A stretch of DNA of 64,000 nucleotides from Aspidiotus rigidus (GCA_035079385.1 JAVHKY010000038.1:496001-560000); one strand, 5' to 3'. Positions 48,134-61,100 are shown, numbered from the stretch's first letter. The notes: generated by a model from the sequence alone, not told the origin. Translations and numbers: made by a program.

Positions 48134-51100
48134 TTACGCTGTATGGAATGCGAAAGTGCTAAACGGAAATCCGTCTTGTCCGTTACTTTCAAAACGGAAA
48201 CCAGAACCCGAATTCTCGAAGAATGCTCTAAACACACTAGTGGCATCAATATCTGTTCGTGAAAAAAAATAAAATAAAAGTATAAGTGTGTGATACGAAA
48301 AAAGAGTAACAAAAGATCGGATGTTTCCGAGCTGTATTCAAATCATTCACTCACCACTACTACAAGAATCATCCAAATCTTGACCGTTATCGTATCGAAC
48401 TCTTTTATTCGGATCAGAAAGGACACCGTAAGCCTCCCCTAATTCTTTGAATTTTTTTTCTTGCTCTTTCTTTTCACCTTCCGTTGCGTTGGCGTGACGA
48501 TCTACGAACAATCAACGATCGAAATTATCGACACATGAAGATCAAACAATCTACAAGAGGAAATAAGAGATTAATTACCTGGGTGGTGAACGAGCGCCCT
48601 TTTCCGGTAAGCTTTCTTGATTTCTTCAGTGGAAGCGTTTCGATTAATTCCCAAAATTTTGTAATAATCCTTACGTTGAGATCGTTTATACAACACCTTT
48701 GTCTGATTTAACATTACTTTGATTTCTGCAAGAGAAAAAATTTGACAAACGTTATTGCGTGATCGACAGAATGTTTGTTTCTTTTAAATGAATTCATAAG
48801 CTGTTGACTTTAAAGGTATCCTCTATCTTCGATGAAATGGTAGCTTGGAATACCTCTCACGAGTCTAATATTGCACAGAATGCGATGAAACTTCGGAGAT
48901 TTATTGTTCAAGATTACAAAAATACCGTTAATTAGTTCACAAGTAGTGAATATCGTAAATTGTAAAAAATAATTACGAATATTACACGCTCAGGACCAAT
49001 AAGCGGTATTTCTGTAACCTTGAACATCGCATTCTGTGCAATACTGGACTCCTGAGAGGTATTCCAAGTTGCCATTTCGACAAAGATAGAGCATACCCTT
49101 AACTTAGATACAAAGAAAAATTCATCGAAGTAAAGTAGAACCATTACCTCTTCAGACCGGAAAGAAATAATACTAAATATTTCGTCAACATCATCAAATA
49201 CAGACCATATCATTGAATACAATATTCGTTATTTCGAACACGTGGGAGAGATGTTTGATTAAGGTATAGTCCTGTTTTCTTCAATGGTGTGATAAAATTT
49301 ATTTTTGCAGCGCATGATTCTCGTTAAAGATCCGAGTATCAAATTGGGTGGTTCACACGAAAATATTAAAAGAGACTTCGCTACGCTAGTGGACACAATG
49401 AATCGTAACCTCGTGTATTGTGTAAATCGCTTCATTCACCACAGGCGCTACTAGGGCAACCTAGTTTCTAATGGGTGGCACTACAAACAATTGACGAGGT
49501 TTATTCGCTTTCCGTATGACCTGCGAATAAAGGATCAGCGACATCACGCAACGCTTTGCCCCAGTGAACGAACCTTGTCGGTCATCGTATATCAAAATAA
49601 TAGCTTGGCATAATTCCGCCGTAGGCACAATGTGGTGTATGAGACAGAATTTCTTACGAAGACTCAATTCATTTCTAATATGAAACTCAAGCAGGATAGA
49701 ACGAAAAAGAATAGAACGTAGAGAAGAGATGGGAAGAATTCGATTGAAAACATGCGAGTTTCAACAGAGGGAAGCTGAGAACGTCTGCTCCATTCATTCT
49801 GTCAATAGATAGGGATTTATTATCTAAAATGACACTCTCTTTCCCCGTCGAATCAGAAATTTTCACCTTTCCCCATCGTGCACGTAAAATTTTTGGGTCG
49901 ATGACCTCCATCTGAACAAAACGATCGATTAAACTCACCATTAGTCTTTTCAAGTTTATAAGCTTTTTCATAATCCCTAACAGCTTCTTCATATTGCTCG
50001 AGATCCACATAACATTTCGCTCGTCGTAATAATGGTTTAATGTATTTGGAATCGAGTTTTAAAGCTGACGAACAGTCTTTGACAGCTTCTTCTAATTGAC
50101 CAAGCTGAAAATTGAATCAGTGCACTTTATGAACATGATCGCGATATTTAAAAAGTACCAAAACGACGGCTTCCTTAACGAAGTTAAACGAGGAACGCAG
50201 GGAACCTGTTTTATGAGTCGAATGGGATTTGGTATTGAAAATTCAAGGAAGCCTAGACCTAGATAAAGATAGTATAAAGAAGGCCTAGACCTACTATAAG
50301 CCTATCATAATATAGTTTGAGAATCTAAATTTTTCTCGCTCGAGAGACGAAATTTTTCTAAGTCCCTCTCCTATCATGGCTCGAGAGTCGAAATTTTTCC
50401 AAGTCCCCCTTCTATCATATATAGCTCGAGAGTCGAAATTTTTCTAAGTCCCCCTTCTGTCATATATAGCTCGAGAGTCGAAATTTTTCTAAGTCCCCCT
50501 TCTATCATATATAGCTCGAGAGTCGAAATTTTTCTAAGTTCCTCTCCTATCATATATGGCTCGAGGGTCGAAATTTTTCCAAGTCCCCCTCCTACCATAT
50601 ATGGCTCGAGTCGAAATTTTTCTAAGTCCCCCTTCTATCATCTATAGCTCGAGAGTCGAAATTTTTCTAAGTCCCCCTTCTGTCATATATAGCTCGAGAG
50701 TCGAAATTTTTCTAAGTCCCCCTTCTGTCATATATAGCTCGAGAGTCGAAATTTTTCTAAGTCCCTCTCCTATCATATATGGCTCGAGGGTCGAAATTTT
50801 TCTAAGTTTTTCGCTGGACGGCGCACGGCGGACGGCGGACGGCGCACGGCGGACGCCAGATTTCTCAAATAGCCCCCCATAAAACAGGTTCCCTGTTAAA
50901 AATTAATGTACTTTGGAAGAGACTGTAGCCCGGTTAGAATACAACTTCGAATTTGCAGAATCATTCAGGGGATCGATATTAAGAGCGTCCGAATAACAAT
51001 TATAGGCTTCTTTCAACTGATTCAATTTGAACGCCTCGTTGCCTCGGTCCTTTTTTTGTTTCAGTAGTTTAGCTCGCTACATAGGAAACAAAAACGAAAA

Positions 51101-52581
51101 TATTATTAAAACATGAAAAAAAAAAGAAAATCTATTTTCACTTAATCAATGTTTTCCCTATACCGAATATTCTTGTTTCCTCAATTGTCAATTTTAGTTC
51201 AGGCTGGTCTCACCACTAACGATACGTTTATAACGTCACAAATGAGCTTTTATTCAATTTTCAAATGAATCGTTTTGATAATTTGGTATCAATCGGTAAG
51301 ATTCCATTCAAAATCTGGACTATCAGAATACTTCATTGGCTGTGTCATTTGAAATTGAAACCGATTTCAACCGGTCCAGCAAATATCATTTTCTCAAGTT
51401 TTCATACAACCCAGCACGACTAAATCTCACCGTCAATCCAACTCGCTAGACTTCAGCAATCATTACGAGATCAATACTAGGCAATTATACTCGATACTGT
51501 TTGAATATTAAATTCAACTTACTTTGTAAATATTAACGGTTTTAGAATGGTCGGGAGCCAGCTTCAGAACGTGCTGAAAATGGGAGAATGCGCGATCGAT
51601 GTTATCCATGTAGTACATACACATCCCACGCACGTAAATAGCATCGACATTCTGTTTATCGGCGTTATTAAGAACATCATTAACTATCTCTTGAGCTTCT
51701 TGATACCGTTTTAAAAAGGCTAGACATTCAGCTTTCATAACTTTAAACGCTATACACGATTTTGCGTGGTCCATCGCTCGGTCCAAAAAATAAACAGCCT
51801 GCAAAAATATAGAACATGAATCGTTCACATTCAAACATTAGGTGTCAAGTCGATGAACGTTAGATCACCTGTCTATAATCTTTATTGGCATATGCCGTTT
51901 CAGCTCCAGCAAGTGAATTCTTCAATGCAGTCAAATTATTCTGCTCTGCCAGAATGGTCGCGTTGTTAGGATCCAAGTTCAAAACAATTTTCAGATTTTT
52001 ATCCGCTTCGAGGATTTCTCCTATGACGATACAGCATTTAATGATTCTAAGATAACCCTAGGACAATAAGACGAAATCGTACAATTCAAATTGAACAAGA
52101 AATCAAAGTAATGAGAACGGAACATCATGGGAATACCTTGATAAATTTATCGTCTAAATTAACAGATTTTCGTGCATCATCAAGAGCCTTAGAATACTGA
52201 CCCAACATCATATAACAAGCAGAACGATTGCCATACAATGCGGGATTGTCGGGTAACAAATCTGCGAAACAATATACCCATCAACGAAATGAAAAATTTA
52301 CACACTATGAATATGAAGTTAATCAAATCTGACCTATAGCATCACTGTAGAATTTTAATGCGTTCGGATAATGTTTGTCCGAATACTCGTGATTGCCTCG
52401 CTTCTTCAACTCATCTGCGAGTCTGAAACAGGTAGACATTATAAGATCCGATGTTAGGGCCAAATTTAGAGGACGAAGAGGAGATGGAATCAGCGGAAAC
52501 TTACTCTTCTTTGTTATCAACGTATCCATTCAAGTTTGCGGATACATCCGTAGGAATGATCACATCTGCAGATACAGCCAT
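48134..52581 (-). CDS. DNAJC7: DNAJC7 co-chaperone (TPR + J domain, 10 exons, 499 aa)
   Basis: Cytosolic Hsp70/Hsp90 co-chaperone. Minus-strand exons: 52505-52581, 52334-52422, 52137-52261, 51869-52057, 51523-51798, 50912-51076, 49939-50104, 48579-48725, 48355-48501, 48134-48252; 1500 nt with all phases consistent. TPR motifs fill residues ~25-360 ([80 protein letters not shown]). The J domain (~381-452) starts [15 protein letters not shown] and has HPD at 410-412, so it should stimulate Hsp70 ATPase. The C-terminus is a short Gly/Phe tail ([13 protein letters not shown]) as in the family. Length matches the vertebrate protein (about 494 aa). Most introns are 70-100 bp; intron 6 (50105-50911) is enlarged by a transposon. 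Divergent from TMEM63. Confidence 0.95.
50170..50905. mobile_element. Satellite-bearing transposon inside DNAJC7 intron 6
   Basis: About ten monomers with a 45-bp period (AGTCCCCCTTCTATCATATA, GCTCGAGAGTCGAAATTTTT) run from 50359 to about 50800. They are followed by GGCGCACGGCGGACGGCG. The left end holds CGCAGGGAACCTGTTTTATG (50199-50218) and the right end CATAAAACAGGTTCCCTGTT (50878-50897), an inverted pair. Each end contains its own small hairpin (AACAGG...CCTGTT). It fills nearly all of the 807-bp intron and stops about 14 bases from the splice donor. This is the best preserved copy in the window. Confidence 0.85.
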
Positions 52582-53292
52582 GCTCACGAACTTACAGACT
52601 CAAATAATCGAATACGAAAAATTTCGACCCAGGCCCGCAACATACAGCAATGAAATAAGAATTTTGAAGAATGGAAACTTACGAAGAAACTAAAAATTTT
52701 CCAATATTTCCATATTTTCAATAATATTTGATAATCTTGGATTTTTCCATTTTTTCAAGTTTCTAGTCTTATCCAGTTTACTGAACTAAACACATTGTTC
52801 TTCTTCGTTCACTGGACACACACGGACGGAAAGATGAAGATCGAAGGTGGCCAACCGTGGAAATTCATTGAACTTAAAAAGACGACATCAATATTGGAGA
52901 ACGCGTGTGTGCACGAGATCACGAGCTCACAAGATTCATACGTATGATCACGTGTTTCGCGAAATGGACCAATGACAAATGAGCGGATGGAGTCTCGACT
53001 CTCGAGTCCCGATTACAAAAATTACCGTGATTTCACGTGCTGCACTCACGGGTTCACGGATTATTTCCATGTCGATGTTTGCAGCAATGTAAAAAGTGAT
53101 CGTGTACGTGTAGTTGGAAACGAGTTTTCTTCGAGGGAGTACGTGTTCAGCATTACGAATTCGCTCGCGTATTTTCGGTAATCAGTAGTACGCTTTTACA
53201 GACAGTGAGAAGTGTTGTGAACAGGTGTCAAGTCGGATTCGTGTACGTCTTCGTACTTTTTATCACTAATTTTTCGTTCCGTTTTCTTTCTT

Positions 53293-53323
<31 letters not shown>

Positions 53324-54056
53324 GGGGTAAAAGAATAATATTTTTTGAAGTTCATTGTTGTTGTATCTTGATTAAGCTTGGTAATGTGGAATAAGCCCTA
53401 AAGATTTAATAGAAGTGTTCTTATTTATTATATTTTTATCGGTATTGTTATGTATTACCGTTTATTTGGTGTCGTGTGCCACTGTTTACCTGTCTTTCAT
53501 CGTCCTACAAGCCAAGTTCGGAGGATATTCAACCTTGCACTAGCCGATCGTACGATATCTACCTCTAATCTCGAAAAGAGGATGGGATCTGTTTGTCAAT
53601 CTTGAAAATAGTGAGTTCATTTTCTCTTAACTAGAATTTTTACGGATCTTCAGGGAAGGGGTTGATTTATTGCAGGGTTATTGTACTGCGAAATGATAAT
53701 TTTAATAATTCTGTTGACTGAATGACTCAACTTTTTTGCCGACTTCTACGATTTTTTTAGAATGCTGTGTGAATCTCCGTAGTGTCGTTATGTCCTTCCA
53801 AACATACGTTACGAATTCTTGAGGATTCGATGTTTGAGTTTTGAATAAACGCTTGGTAAATGTTAATCAATCTTCATCTTTAAAATGTGGGGTTTCAAAC
53901 ATTTGTAATATCAATAATGAACTCTCATCGTTCTACTTTCTCTCCAATTAAAGCGTACACTAGCATGAGATTCTATGGGCCTGACACTCGACTTGTATAA
54001 CTTAGTAGTACAAAATGATATGCGAAATTCTAACTCTTTCTGTTACGTTTTTTCAG
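52582..54056. other. Divergent promoter region of DNAJC7 and TMEM63
   Basis: About 1.5 kb between the DNAJC7 start codon and the TMEM63 coding exon. It should hold both promoters and TMEM63's 5' UTR exon(s). I could not fix their boundaries. A long poly-T run lies at about 53296-53323. Confidence 0.4.
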
Positions 54057-54066
54057 ACATTCAAGA

Positions 54067-56436
54067 ATGTCCAAAAATGAGGTCATTATCGGAGAAAATC
54101 CCAAATTCAGAGAAAAATGTTACGATCACTACAACCGTACCACTGGAGTTAGTTTTTTAGGAAGTCAGTACGAAGGCATACCTGAAAATCTTATCCTGAA
54201 TATTACAGCATGGCTGGTAAGAGATTTGATGGTATATTCTGTGTTCAGTTTCACGTTCACGGTTTGTTGAATATTAGGAAGATCGGTGAAAAAACTCGTT
54301 TCCTACGAAACCAGTTCTAGCCTTTTGTAATTTAAAAAATTCTTTGTAATTATGGCTACTGTCTAGCTTTTCATAACTTTACTTCTTGGGATATATATCT
54401 GTCCTCGAAGACGTACCCTTTCCTTTATGAGAGATCTGGAACTAACCTCATTGAGTGCGAGTGCAGCGCTTGCTATTTCAGGATGGCTTTGACGAAGATG
54501 AATCTGCCGCGTAACTAATTGTATCCCGACTCCCGGTTTTTGCGGCTAACTTTTTTCCGACGAGATGCGCTTTCGTCAATTCTTTTATAAAGTTCGTTTG
54601 ACGAAGAAGTTCGAATACTAGCCATCCCTAGTTCTTTTCTTTTTATTATTTTTCGAGATCTCGCTCCCATCGTTTTGTCAGGGTGGCGAGCATACCTCGC
54701 TGAAACTCGTTATTTGAAATCAGCTCAGTTTAAGGTCGTTAATTCTTCTAGAAAGTTTGTTTGACGAACGTATTCGGAAAATTAGAAATCACAGCTGCGA
54801 ATCTCGAGATAACGTGTTCCAATCAAACAGAGTCATTACAGCGCATTTACCTGGTACGTCTATACAAGCCATCCCTAGTTCCTTTCATGTTATTCACTTT
54901 TTCGCTTAGTTTTCGAGATTCGCTCACCCTTATCGTTTTGTCAGGGTTGCTGGCGAACGTACCTCATCCCGAAACTGGTAATTTGAAATGATGTACAAAA
55001 ATATATATGCCTGCACTGTGTTTTGAATCTGGTATCCTAACAATGATTCTACTTAAACGAAAAAACGAATACACTACAGGGAGAGTAAACAAATGCAAAC
55101 CGCAGAAAATAAAAACGACGCTGATCGACGTTAACGGTGGCTCCACGGCGAAAATAAAAACAAGAATTTCTATCGGAAATCCGCAATGATAAGAGTGAAA
55201 ACTTTCACCTGTAGCAAGAAATGGTCCAGACACCTAAGGAAGAAACTTTTAAAAATAATGCTTAAATATACTGCCGACATTTATGTACACTGCAGAAACA
55301 TGGAATTTCAAGGAAGCGGATAGAAAAAAGATTGACGCTTTTGAAATGTGGCTATGGCGACGAATGCTGGGTTAGTCTTACACGGAACATATAACCAACC
55401 TGTGGAAGAGCCGAAAGAACTACACAAAGTGTTTGAAAGACGGATCCACCAGTTCTTCGCACACATCGCCAGACTAAGCGGAGAAAATTTAGAGAAGACG
55501 ATACTGCTCGGAAAGACACCGGGGAACCGAGGGCGAGGCTGGTCACCTACACGCTGGACGGATGGAATTCCAGGGTGTTCATTTGTCTGGAAAATCTGGA
55601 AGTCAGGGAAAAGTCAGGAAATTTCATTTCGGAGAAAAAGTGGACACCCTGAATTCGGATCAAGTTTAGCTCCGTGGGTCGCCCTAGCACAGAATCGAGA
55701 ACGATGGGGAGCACTTACGGATGAGAACGTCAGAACTGACTGATGAGCAAGGAAGAAGAATAAACCTAGATAGAGCTAGCATGGAAGTAGTATACTGCAT
55801 GACACAAATGAGTCCATACCTCTACGCCTAGTGTAGAGCTAGTATAAGGACTCATAAATAAAACAATTTGTATGAAACAGATACTAGGTTCATACCTCGA
55901 TGGTCGAAATTTTTCCAAATCTTCAGGTCATGTGTAGACTCAGATCCCGGCATAAAGAAATGAAACATGTCAAAAGCGTGGAAAAAGTCGACCGTCAAAT
56001 TTTCATGGAACCCACCTTATAAAGTGACTATGGCTACGACTCTGAAAAAACTAAGCTCGAATAAAATAACTGGTCCATACCCAGACATAGGAACATAAAT
56101 TCACAAACTACATGCTCATATCATTGAATCAAAGAAAAGTACATATTTGACTCTTCCGTCATTGTCCAAGACTATGCAAAGTGATCTAATATCTAAAAAA
56201 CGTGATAATTTTTACTGTGTTTGCATATTATGTCAAATATTCATTTAGTAAGATAGTGTGAAACTGATCTTTTCTTATTCATACAATTGCATCAACCTCC
56301 TTAACGATAATACACTGTGATACTAATTGAAATCTCTTCATTTTAAATTGCAGGCCCTGATATTGTTTTTCAGTATCATGAGAAAGAGAGCATGGGACTA
56401 TGGCCGACTGGCATTGGTACATAAGGATAACGAGAA
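54067..56436 (+). CDS. TMEM63/CSC1-like mechanosensitive channel, first two coding exons
   Basis: Partial gene. The exon at 54057-54216 (acceptor TTTTTTCAG) starts with ATG at 54067. It encodes 50 residues ending YEGIPENLILNITAWL, the extracellular N-terminus and start of helix TM0 in TMEM63 proteins. Exon 56354-56436 continues in phase with ALILFFSIMRKRAWDYGRLA then LVHKDNEK, the well conserved TM0 end and first cytosolic loop (usually RxxWxYGRxALV). It ends with a clean donor (GAA|GTAAGT), phase 2. No third exon was found in the remaining 7.5 kb, so the gene probably continues past the window across a long intron. TMEM63 proteins are plasma-membrane, osmo- or stretch-activated cation channels. 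Homologue number within the family cannot be assigned. Confidence 0.8.
54600..54990. repeat. Imperfect direct duplication in TMEM63 intron
   Basis: GCCATCCCTAGTTC recurs at about 54622 and 54870. Both are followed by TTTTCGAGAT, TCGTTTTGTCAGGGT and GTACCTC-type words. The copies are about 120 bp each and diverged. Origin unknown. Confidence 0.7.
55285..55742 (+). pseudogene. Non-LTR retrotransposon C-terminal relic
   Basis: Starts YTAETWNFKEADRKKIDAFE then MWLWRRMLG, a hallmark of the region downstream of the RT domain in many insect non-LTR elements (AETW...RxIDAFEMWCxRRMLxI). A second frame gives ERRIHQFFAHIARLSGENLE then GKTPGNRGRGWSPTRW. After an inserted MITE, the tail ALAQNRERWGALTDENVR follows. 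Frames are broken by stops and shifts. Only the 3' part is present. Confidence 0.75.
55571..55651. mobile_element. Short AGGGTGTCC-type MITE nested in the relic
   Basis: 81 bp, starting CAGGGTGTTCATTTGTCTGG and ending AAAAAGTGGACACCCTG. Flanked by AATTC on both sides (55566-55570 and 55652-55656), a 5-bp target duplication. It is an internally deleted relative of the element at 8625-8903. Confidence 0.88.
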
Positions 56437-59400
56437 GTAAGTGATATACGAACATTTTCAACTTTCGAATCGAAATTGACGCCTCATATAGTCGAGGAAA
56501 AAATTGGCAAGAGGAAGCAACGTTGGAGCAGTAGCTGCCATTCAAAATTTTTATTCTACATATTTCATTTTGAAAGTCGTTGAATTTTTTCATTCAAATA
56601 AGATTTTTGTGAAGAGAGTGAGATAGTAGGAAAAAAAAAAAGGGCAATTAGGTGCAATAAGATAAATGATACCTCGGTCGCAATTTTGTCTCGCTGCATG
56701 TTATGAAGCTTTCCGTCCACATTTGGTACGAGTTAATTGAACATCATTTGGTATTAACATCGGCATCTCTGTGCCATTGAAAGTGAGCACCTGTAATCCA
56801 TCTAAACTATTTACGTTTTACCATTTTTTAAACGCGTTAATTTCTTCCGGTTCCATTTTTCGTTCCGCAGTATAAAAGTTGTCATCAGCCTTAGAACCGT
56901 TCATAATTGTTTTTGTTTTTGTAATAGCGTGTTTAGGCTTGTGTACACGAGCGAAACACTCACGTAGAAAAAAAAAAATTAGTCATATGATGACCGAAAA
57001 TTTTGAATGATCTTTTTCGGACAGTCTGAGAGATTTTGAATGATCGCGTCTCGTTGTCCTTCATGCATCCAAATCGCGCAACAATCGAGTGATCATCAAG
57101 CCGTTATTTATAATTCGCGGTGATTATCGAACGATTAGCTTTTTTTCTTTTTGTTTGATCTACAAAGTATTACTTGTTGATTTTTTGGAGAAACTTTCGA
57201 TCGGATGATTCGTTCTCTTTCATCTGAACGGTTTATAATTACTTCTTTTATAATAGGAAATTGAATACACTATTCTGAATCATTGCATACCCTACGCGGG
57301 GAATAACCAAGAGCTCAGGGGAGTGAAGAAAGAGGAGAATTTGTTTCGTAGTTAAACTCGTCCTGAATTTACTACTCATGTGAACATTGGTTCGAGGAAG
57401 AAATTTCGCTCCTCAAACTGAGTTTAAGGCGAGCGCAACGCTTCAAGAACCAATCGTGATGGGAGTGAGGATTGAAGTGCATTGAGAAATTTTAGTATGA
57501 CGGTAAATTGGTTTCAATAATCACAACAGATCGAGAATCAAGTTGACATTCGGTTGTGTAGATGAAAGGAGAGGATGTTATAGGAATACGTCCGTTTCCC
57601 CCTGAAGCTGGCGATATCTGTGATAAGGCTATCTTCTCGTCGCACGTATGTGGGATGAAAAAAAAAAATAGTGCTCGCTCTCTGACAAAATATCTCCTTC
57701 CTCGAAGAAAAATCCTGAATACGTCCTTGGTTTTATGAGTCTTAGTTGCATCCAATTTGAGGATAAATTTGCTCTAAAATGTAGAATTAATCTCACAAAA
57801 AACAGATAGTAATCTTGGAGTATCGTCGAACTGCGAAAATTTTATAACATCACGTAGTAATATTGAATTTAATAGTAGGTACTTGAATTTTCCTGCAGTT
57901 GAAATCTTTCTTGAAGTAAATTTTATTTAATGATCGAAAATACTCTATTGTCCTCTGGGGCGAGAGCTAGGCTCGATTCGGTCTGTAGAATTATAAGCGG
58001 AAGGAAATGACGCGTACTTCGTACATGCATTAAGTCATAAACTTTTATTCGTGTTCTTAAATGTCATTTCTGCACTCACGGTTGTTGATTTACTGTGCGT
58101 CAATTTTTTTTAAGGCATCAGAGTAAGGTGCTTTGCTACAATCTCAATTGGAGACTTGTTTCAGAAGTACATATCTTTCTCGAGTCGGAATCTGTATAAT
58201 TCATTGGGTTTCTGATTGTCAATATTTTTCTTATCAGCATTCTACATAATTCGGTATGTCTCCTTTTAATACATCGAATCGACTTCTCTTTTACATCTCT
58301 TACATTTTTTGACTATCTCTGAGTATGGAGAAGTATTTTAAATGTTTTTGATGGGACACTTCTTTTTTTGAAGGATGTATGACCTCTTCCATTTTATCGG
58401 TATATTTTTGATAACGATTCATGATTTGTTTCAGTTACAGAATGAAACTTGCATTATTTTTTCAATTTCACTTTTTTGTTTTTGCTCGCGATATTTTAGT
58501 CAGTCTCCCCTTACAAATAAAAATTCTCATACTTACTCATCTTCATGACATGTTAGACGTTTTTCTCTATCGAGATATTGCCGTTCAACTCTCCATTTCA
58601 TTCGTAGATAAGTGAATCTAAACGTTTCAAGTAACCTTCGACCTGGTTTCTTATAAAGCTCAGTCGCACGACATCGACCCGACGCTTTACGGAATCTCGA
58701 TTGAATCGCGGAATTCTATATAATATAATGCTCGTAAAAATATTTCCGTTCGTCGTCTGATTTATCGAGAATTATGGTTTTGAATGGAAGATCGCAAAGA
58801 AGGCAATGTAAAATATACTTGAAATTCTTTCTGAAATACGTCCCACCCGTTAGAAACGTGATAAAATTAGGCTCACTTCGAAGAAGGTCATTTCGAGTTT
58901 TTAAAAATCATTCCGCTTGTAAAGTGATTCGTGTAAAAACCATAGTTCTCGTGGTAGCAGTAAAATATCGGCAGCGTAAAGTGAAACGTACATTTCTCAC
59001 TCTGTATATATGAATTTAGTGATCTTGACGTTTCCTTTCTAGATGTATTTCCGAACTCTATTATTGTCTAGGTAGATTAATTGTCTTCTGTCTTATCGGA
59101 TGTAGACGACAAGTAAGCTATCGCTGCTCTCTATCTAAGTGGAACTCTTGTGTAAGGTATGATTCGAGTATAAAATTGGATTCGTTAGATTCAGAACCCT
59201 GACAATATTATGAAACATGTTTCCTCTTCTGACCAACTTCTATGAAGAGGATTGAAAGGAAGTGGAAATGACTTGAAGCCTTCGCATTTGTCCCGGTGAT
59301 CATCGGGCGACTCCGCTCTTTCGGGGGTGGTGGTGTTCTTTCCGAGACTGTCGTTCGATCTCTTTGGAAGATTTTTCGACTGCAAGTCTGTGAGCAGAAT

Positions 59401-61100
59401 CGGATTAAGCCTGTGTACATTCTGGTGTAGAGTTCCAGGTTGATCAGTCAAAATTTTTCAAAGCCCACCTGCTGGTACCGCGCTATCTTTTCGATCAGCT
59501 ACAGCCTTTTGTTCTCCTTGGTTGCGTGTTTTCCTGTTGTTCTGACAACGTGACGCTCCTTCTCCAGAAATTCTTTCTTGAAACCCTAAAACCTTGAATT
59601 AAGTTATTTACTAAAGTTACTGAAGCGAAAATTTCGGGGGGATCTTGAGTTTCTCGCTAAAAGGGAAATGTTCCGGCAGAACCACGTCCCATACTGCATG
59701 GCTTCGTATTTATATTTTCTCCCTAAAGTAGGTCAAGGCCGAGCAGTGTGTTAGAATAACTAGCTGAAGGAGTCCACCAGTATTTCTTAGCCTCCTATAC
59801 CGTGGTATGTTAGGCTAATTATGTAATGGGTAACAGACGGGCTCCCCCTCCCCTCTTGGTCAGTATACTGTATTGACGGGCTAGCCTAGTATACATGTCA
59901 GGTTAACATTTCCTATTTTACTGTATATTGGGCTGGCTAACCGGCATCACACCTCGCCACGCGATTTCAAACACAAATCCATTTGAAGTCACCCCATCTC
60001 CTGAAACTTTTCCAAGTCTAAGGTCTGGAGTGGTTTTGAGGAGCTGAAAGAGTCGATGAGTCTTTGCGACCTGTTTTGGATTTCGTGGTAGCTAAGTTCA
60101 ATTGGACATAGACAGAAGATGACCTCCGTTTTGAACAGAGTGGTGAAATATCCACGCGAGAGGTCGGTAAATCAAACAACGCAGTGGAGGGGAGCTGCCA
60201 TCGATTTGCGGAAATACATGGCCATTGAGAATTATGTTGTTTACAATTATAACGAAGTTTTCCCGGAATAGCGGATTGGGAAGTCGCCGGCAAAGATTTG
60301 TGCACCTTCGCGCCGAATTGGTCTCGTCGAAATGTCCCTGAATCCAACGCTACGCGATTTCAAACGCAGACCCTACTGAGAGAATAGCTTGATAGTCGAA
60401 ATCTTTCGATGGTTGAAAGTCTCCCCATAGAACCGGTTTCTCGTTGAAATTACTAGTGATATTTTGTACCTGAAAAAACATCAAATCATCGGTTCGGATC
60501 AATTTATTTGATCAAAATTGATACAAGCCCCCCTCGCGGAAGGTCTAAATTTCTGTAAATCCTCCTGGTCTTTATTACTCGGTGGGTCGGAATATGAATT
60601 CATCTTAGTCTTCCTTCCTCTCATACGTAAAGAACAGTAGTCGAAAGTTTCTCAAGTTCCCTTCCTAATGTGCATAGCTTAGAGCTTGAAAATTTTCCAA
60701 GTCTCAGGAGTATAGGTCAGAGAATTCCTCTGCGTTTCCCGGAATAATCCACACCCTCTCTCAAAACCACAATCTGTTGGAAGGACAGCGGAAACGGACG
60801 TTTTTCCTGAATAATAGTCACGAAACAGGTTCCCGTACAAGCGTGCTAAAAATACAGATCATTTGGGCTGAAAAATTCTGAAGCAGATCGAAGTTATTAA
60901 GGCTAAGGAGAAGGAGCTGGAACCACATGCAGGCGTAATGAGAGTCAGTTCCTGGTCGACCCTAAACTTAGTTTTTGGTACTTCCAGTGTTGTTAAAAAT
61001 GTCGATAATGTTTTTTGCGTTCAGGTTCAATACTTTTTCGACACTCGCTCTCTTCCCCTTTCTGGAGAAGGCAGAATTGGTATCGCACCAGGTGATGGCA
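56437..61100. other. Probable TMEM63 intron or intergenic DNA
   Basis: No coding exon recognised. From about 59440 to 60850 there are decayed pieces of the satellite-bearing transposon (AAAATTTTTCAAAGCCCACC near 59450; AAACAGGTTCCCGT near 60834). The rest is AT-rich with no recognised structure. Confidence 0.4.
60395..60860. mobile_element. Satellite-bearing transposon, degenerate copy
   Basis: A monomer-like stretch (TAGTCGAAATCTTTCGATGG) is followed by CCCCATAGAACCGGTTTCTCGT, a decayed hairpin end. Further monomer traces lie at 60640-60700 and a second hairpin end at about 60834. Confidence 0.5.

Noticed and set aside
50374..50882. Long open frames on both strands
   Set aside because: They are produced by a 45-bp tandem repeat whose period is a multiple of three; there is no conserved protein.
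60018..60347. 109-codon minus-strand frame
   Set aside because: No recognisable motif; surrounded by transposon debris.
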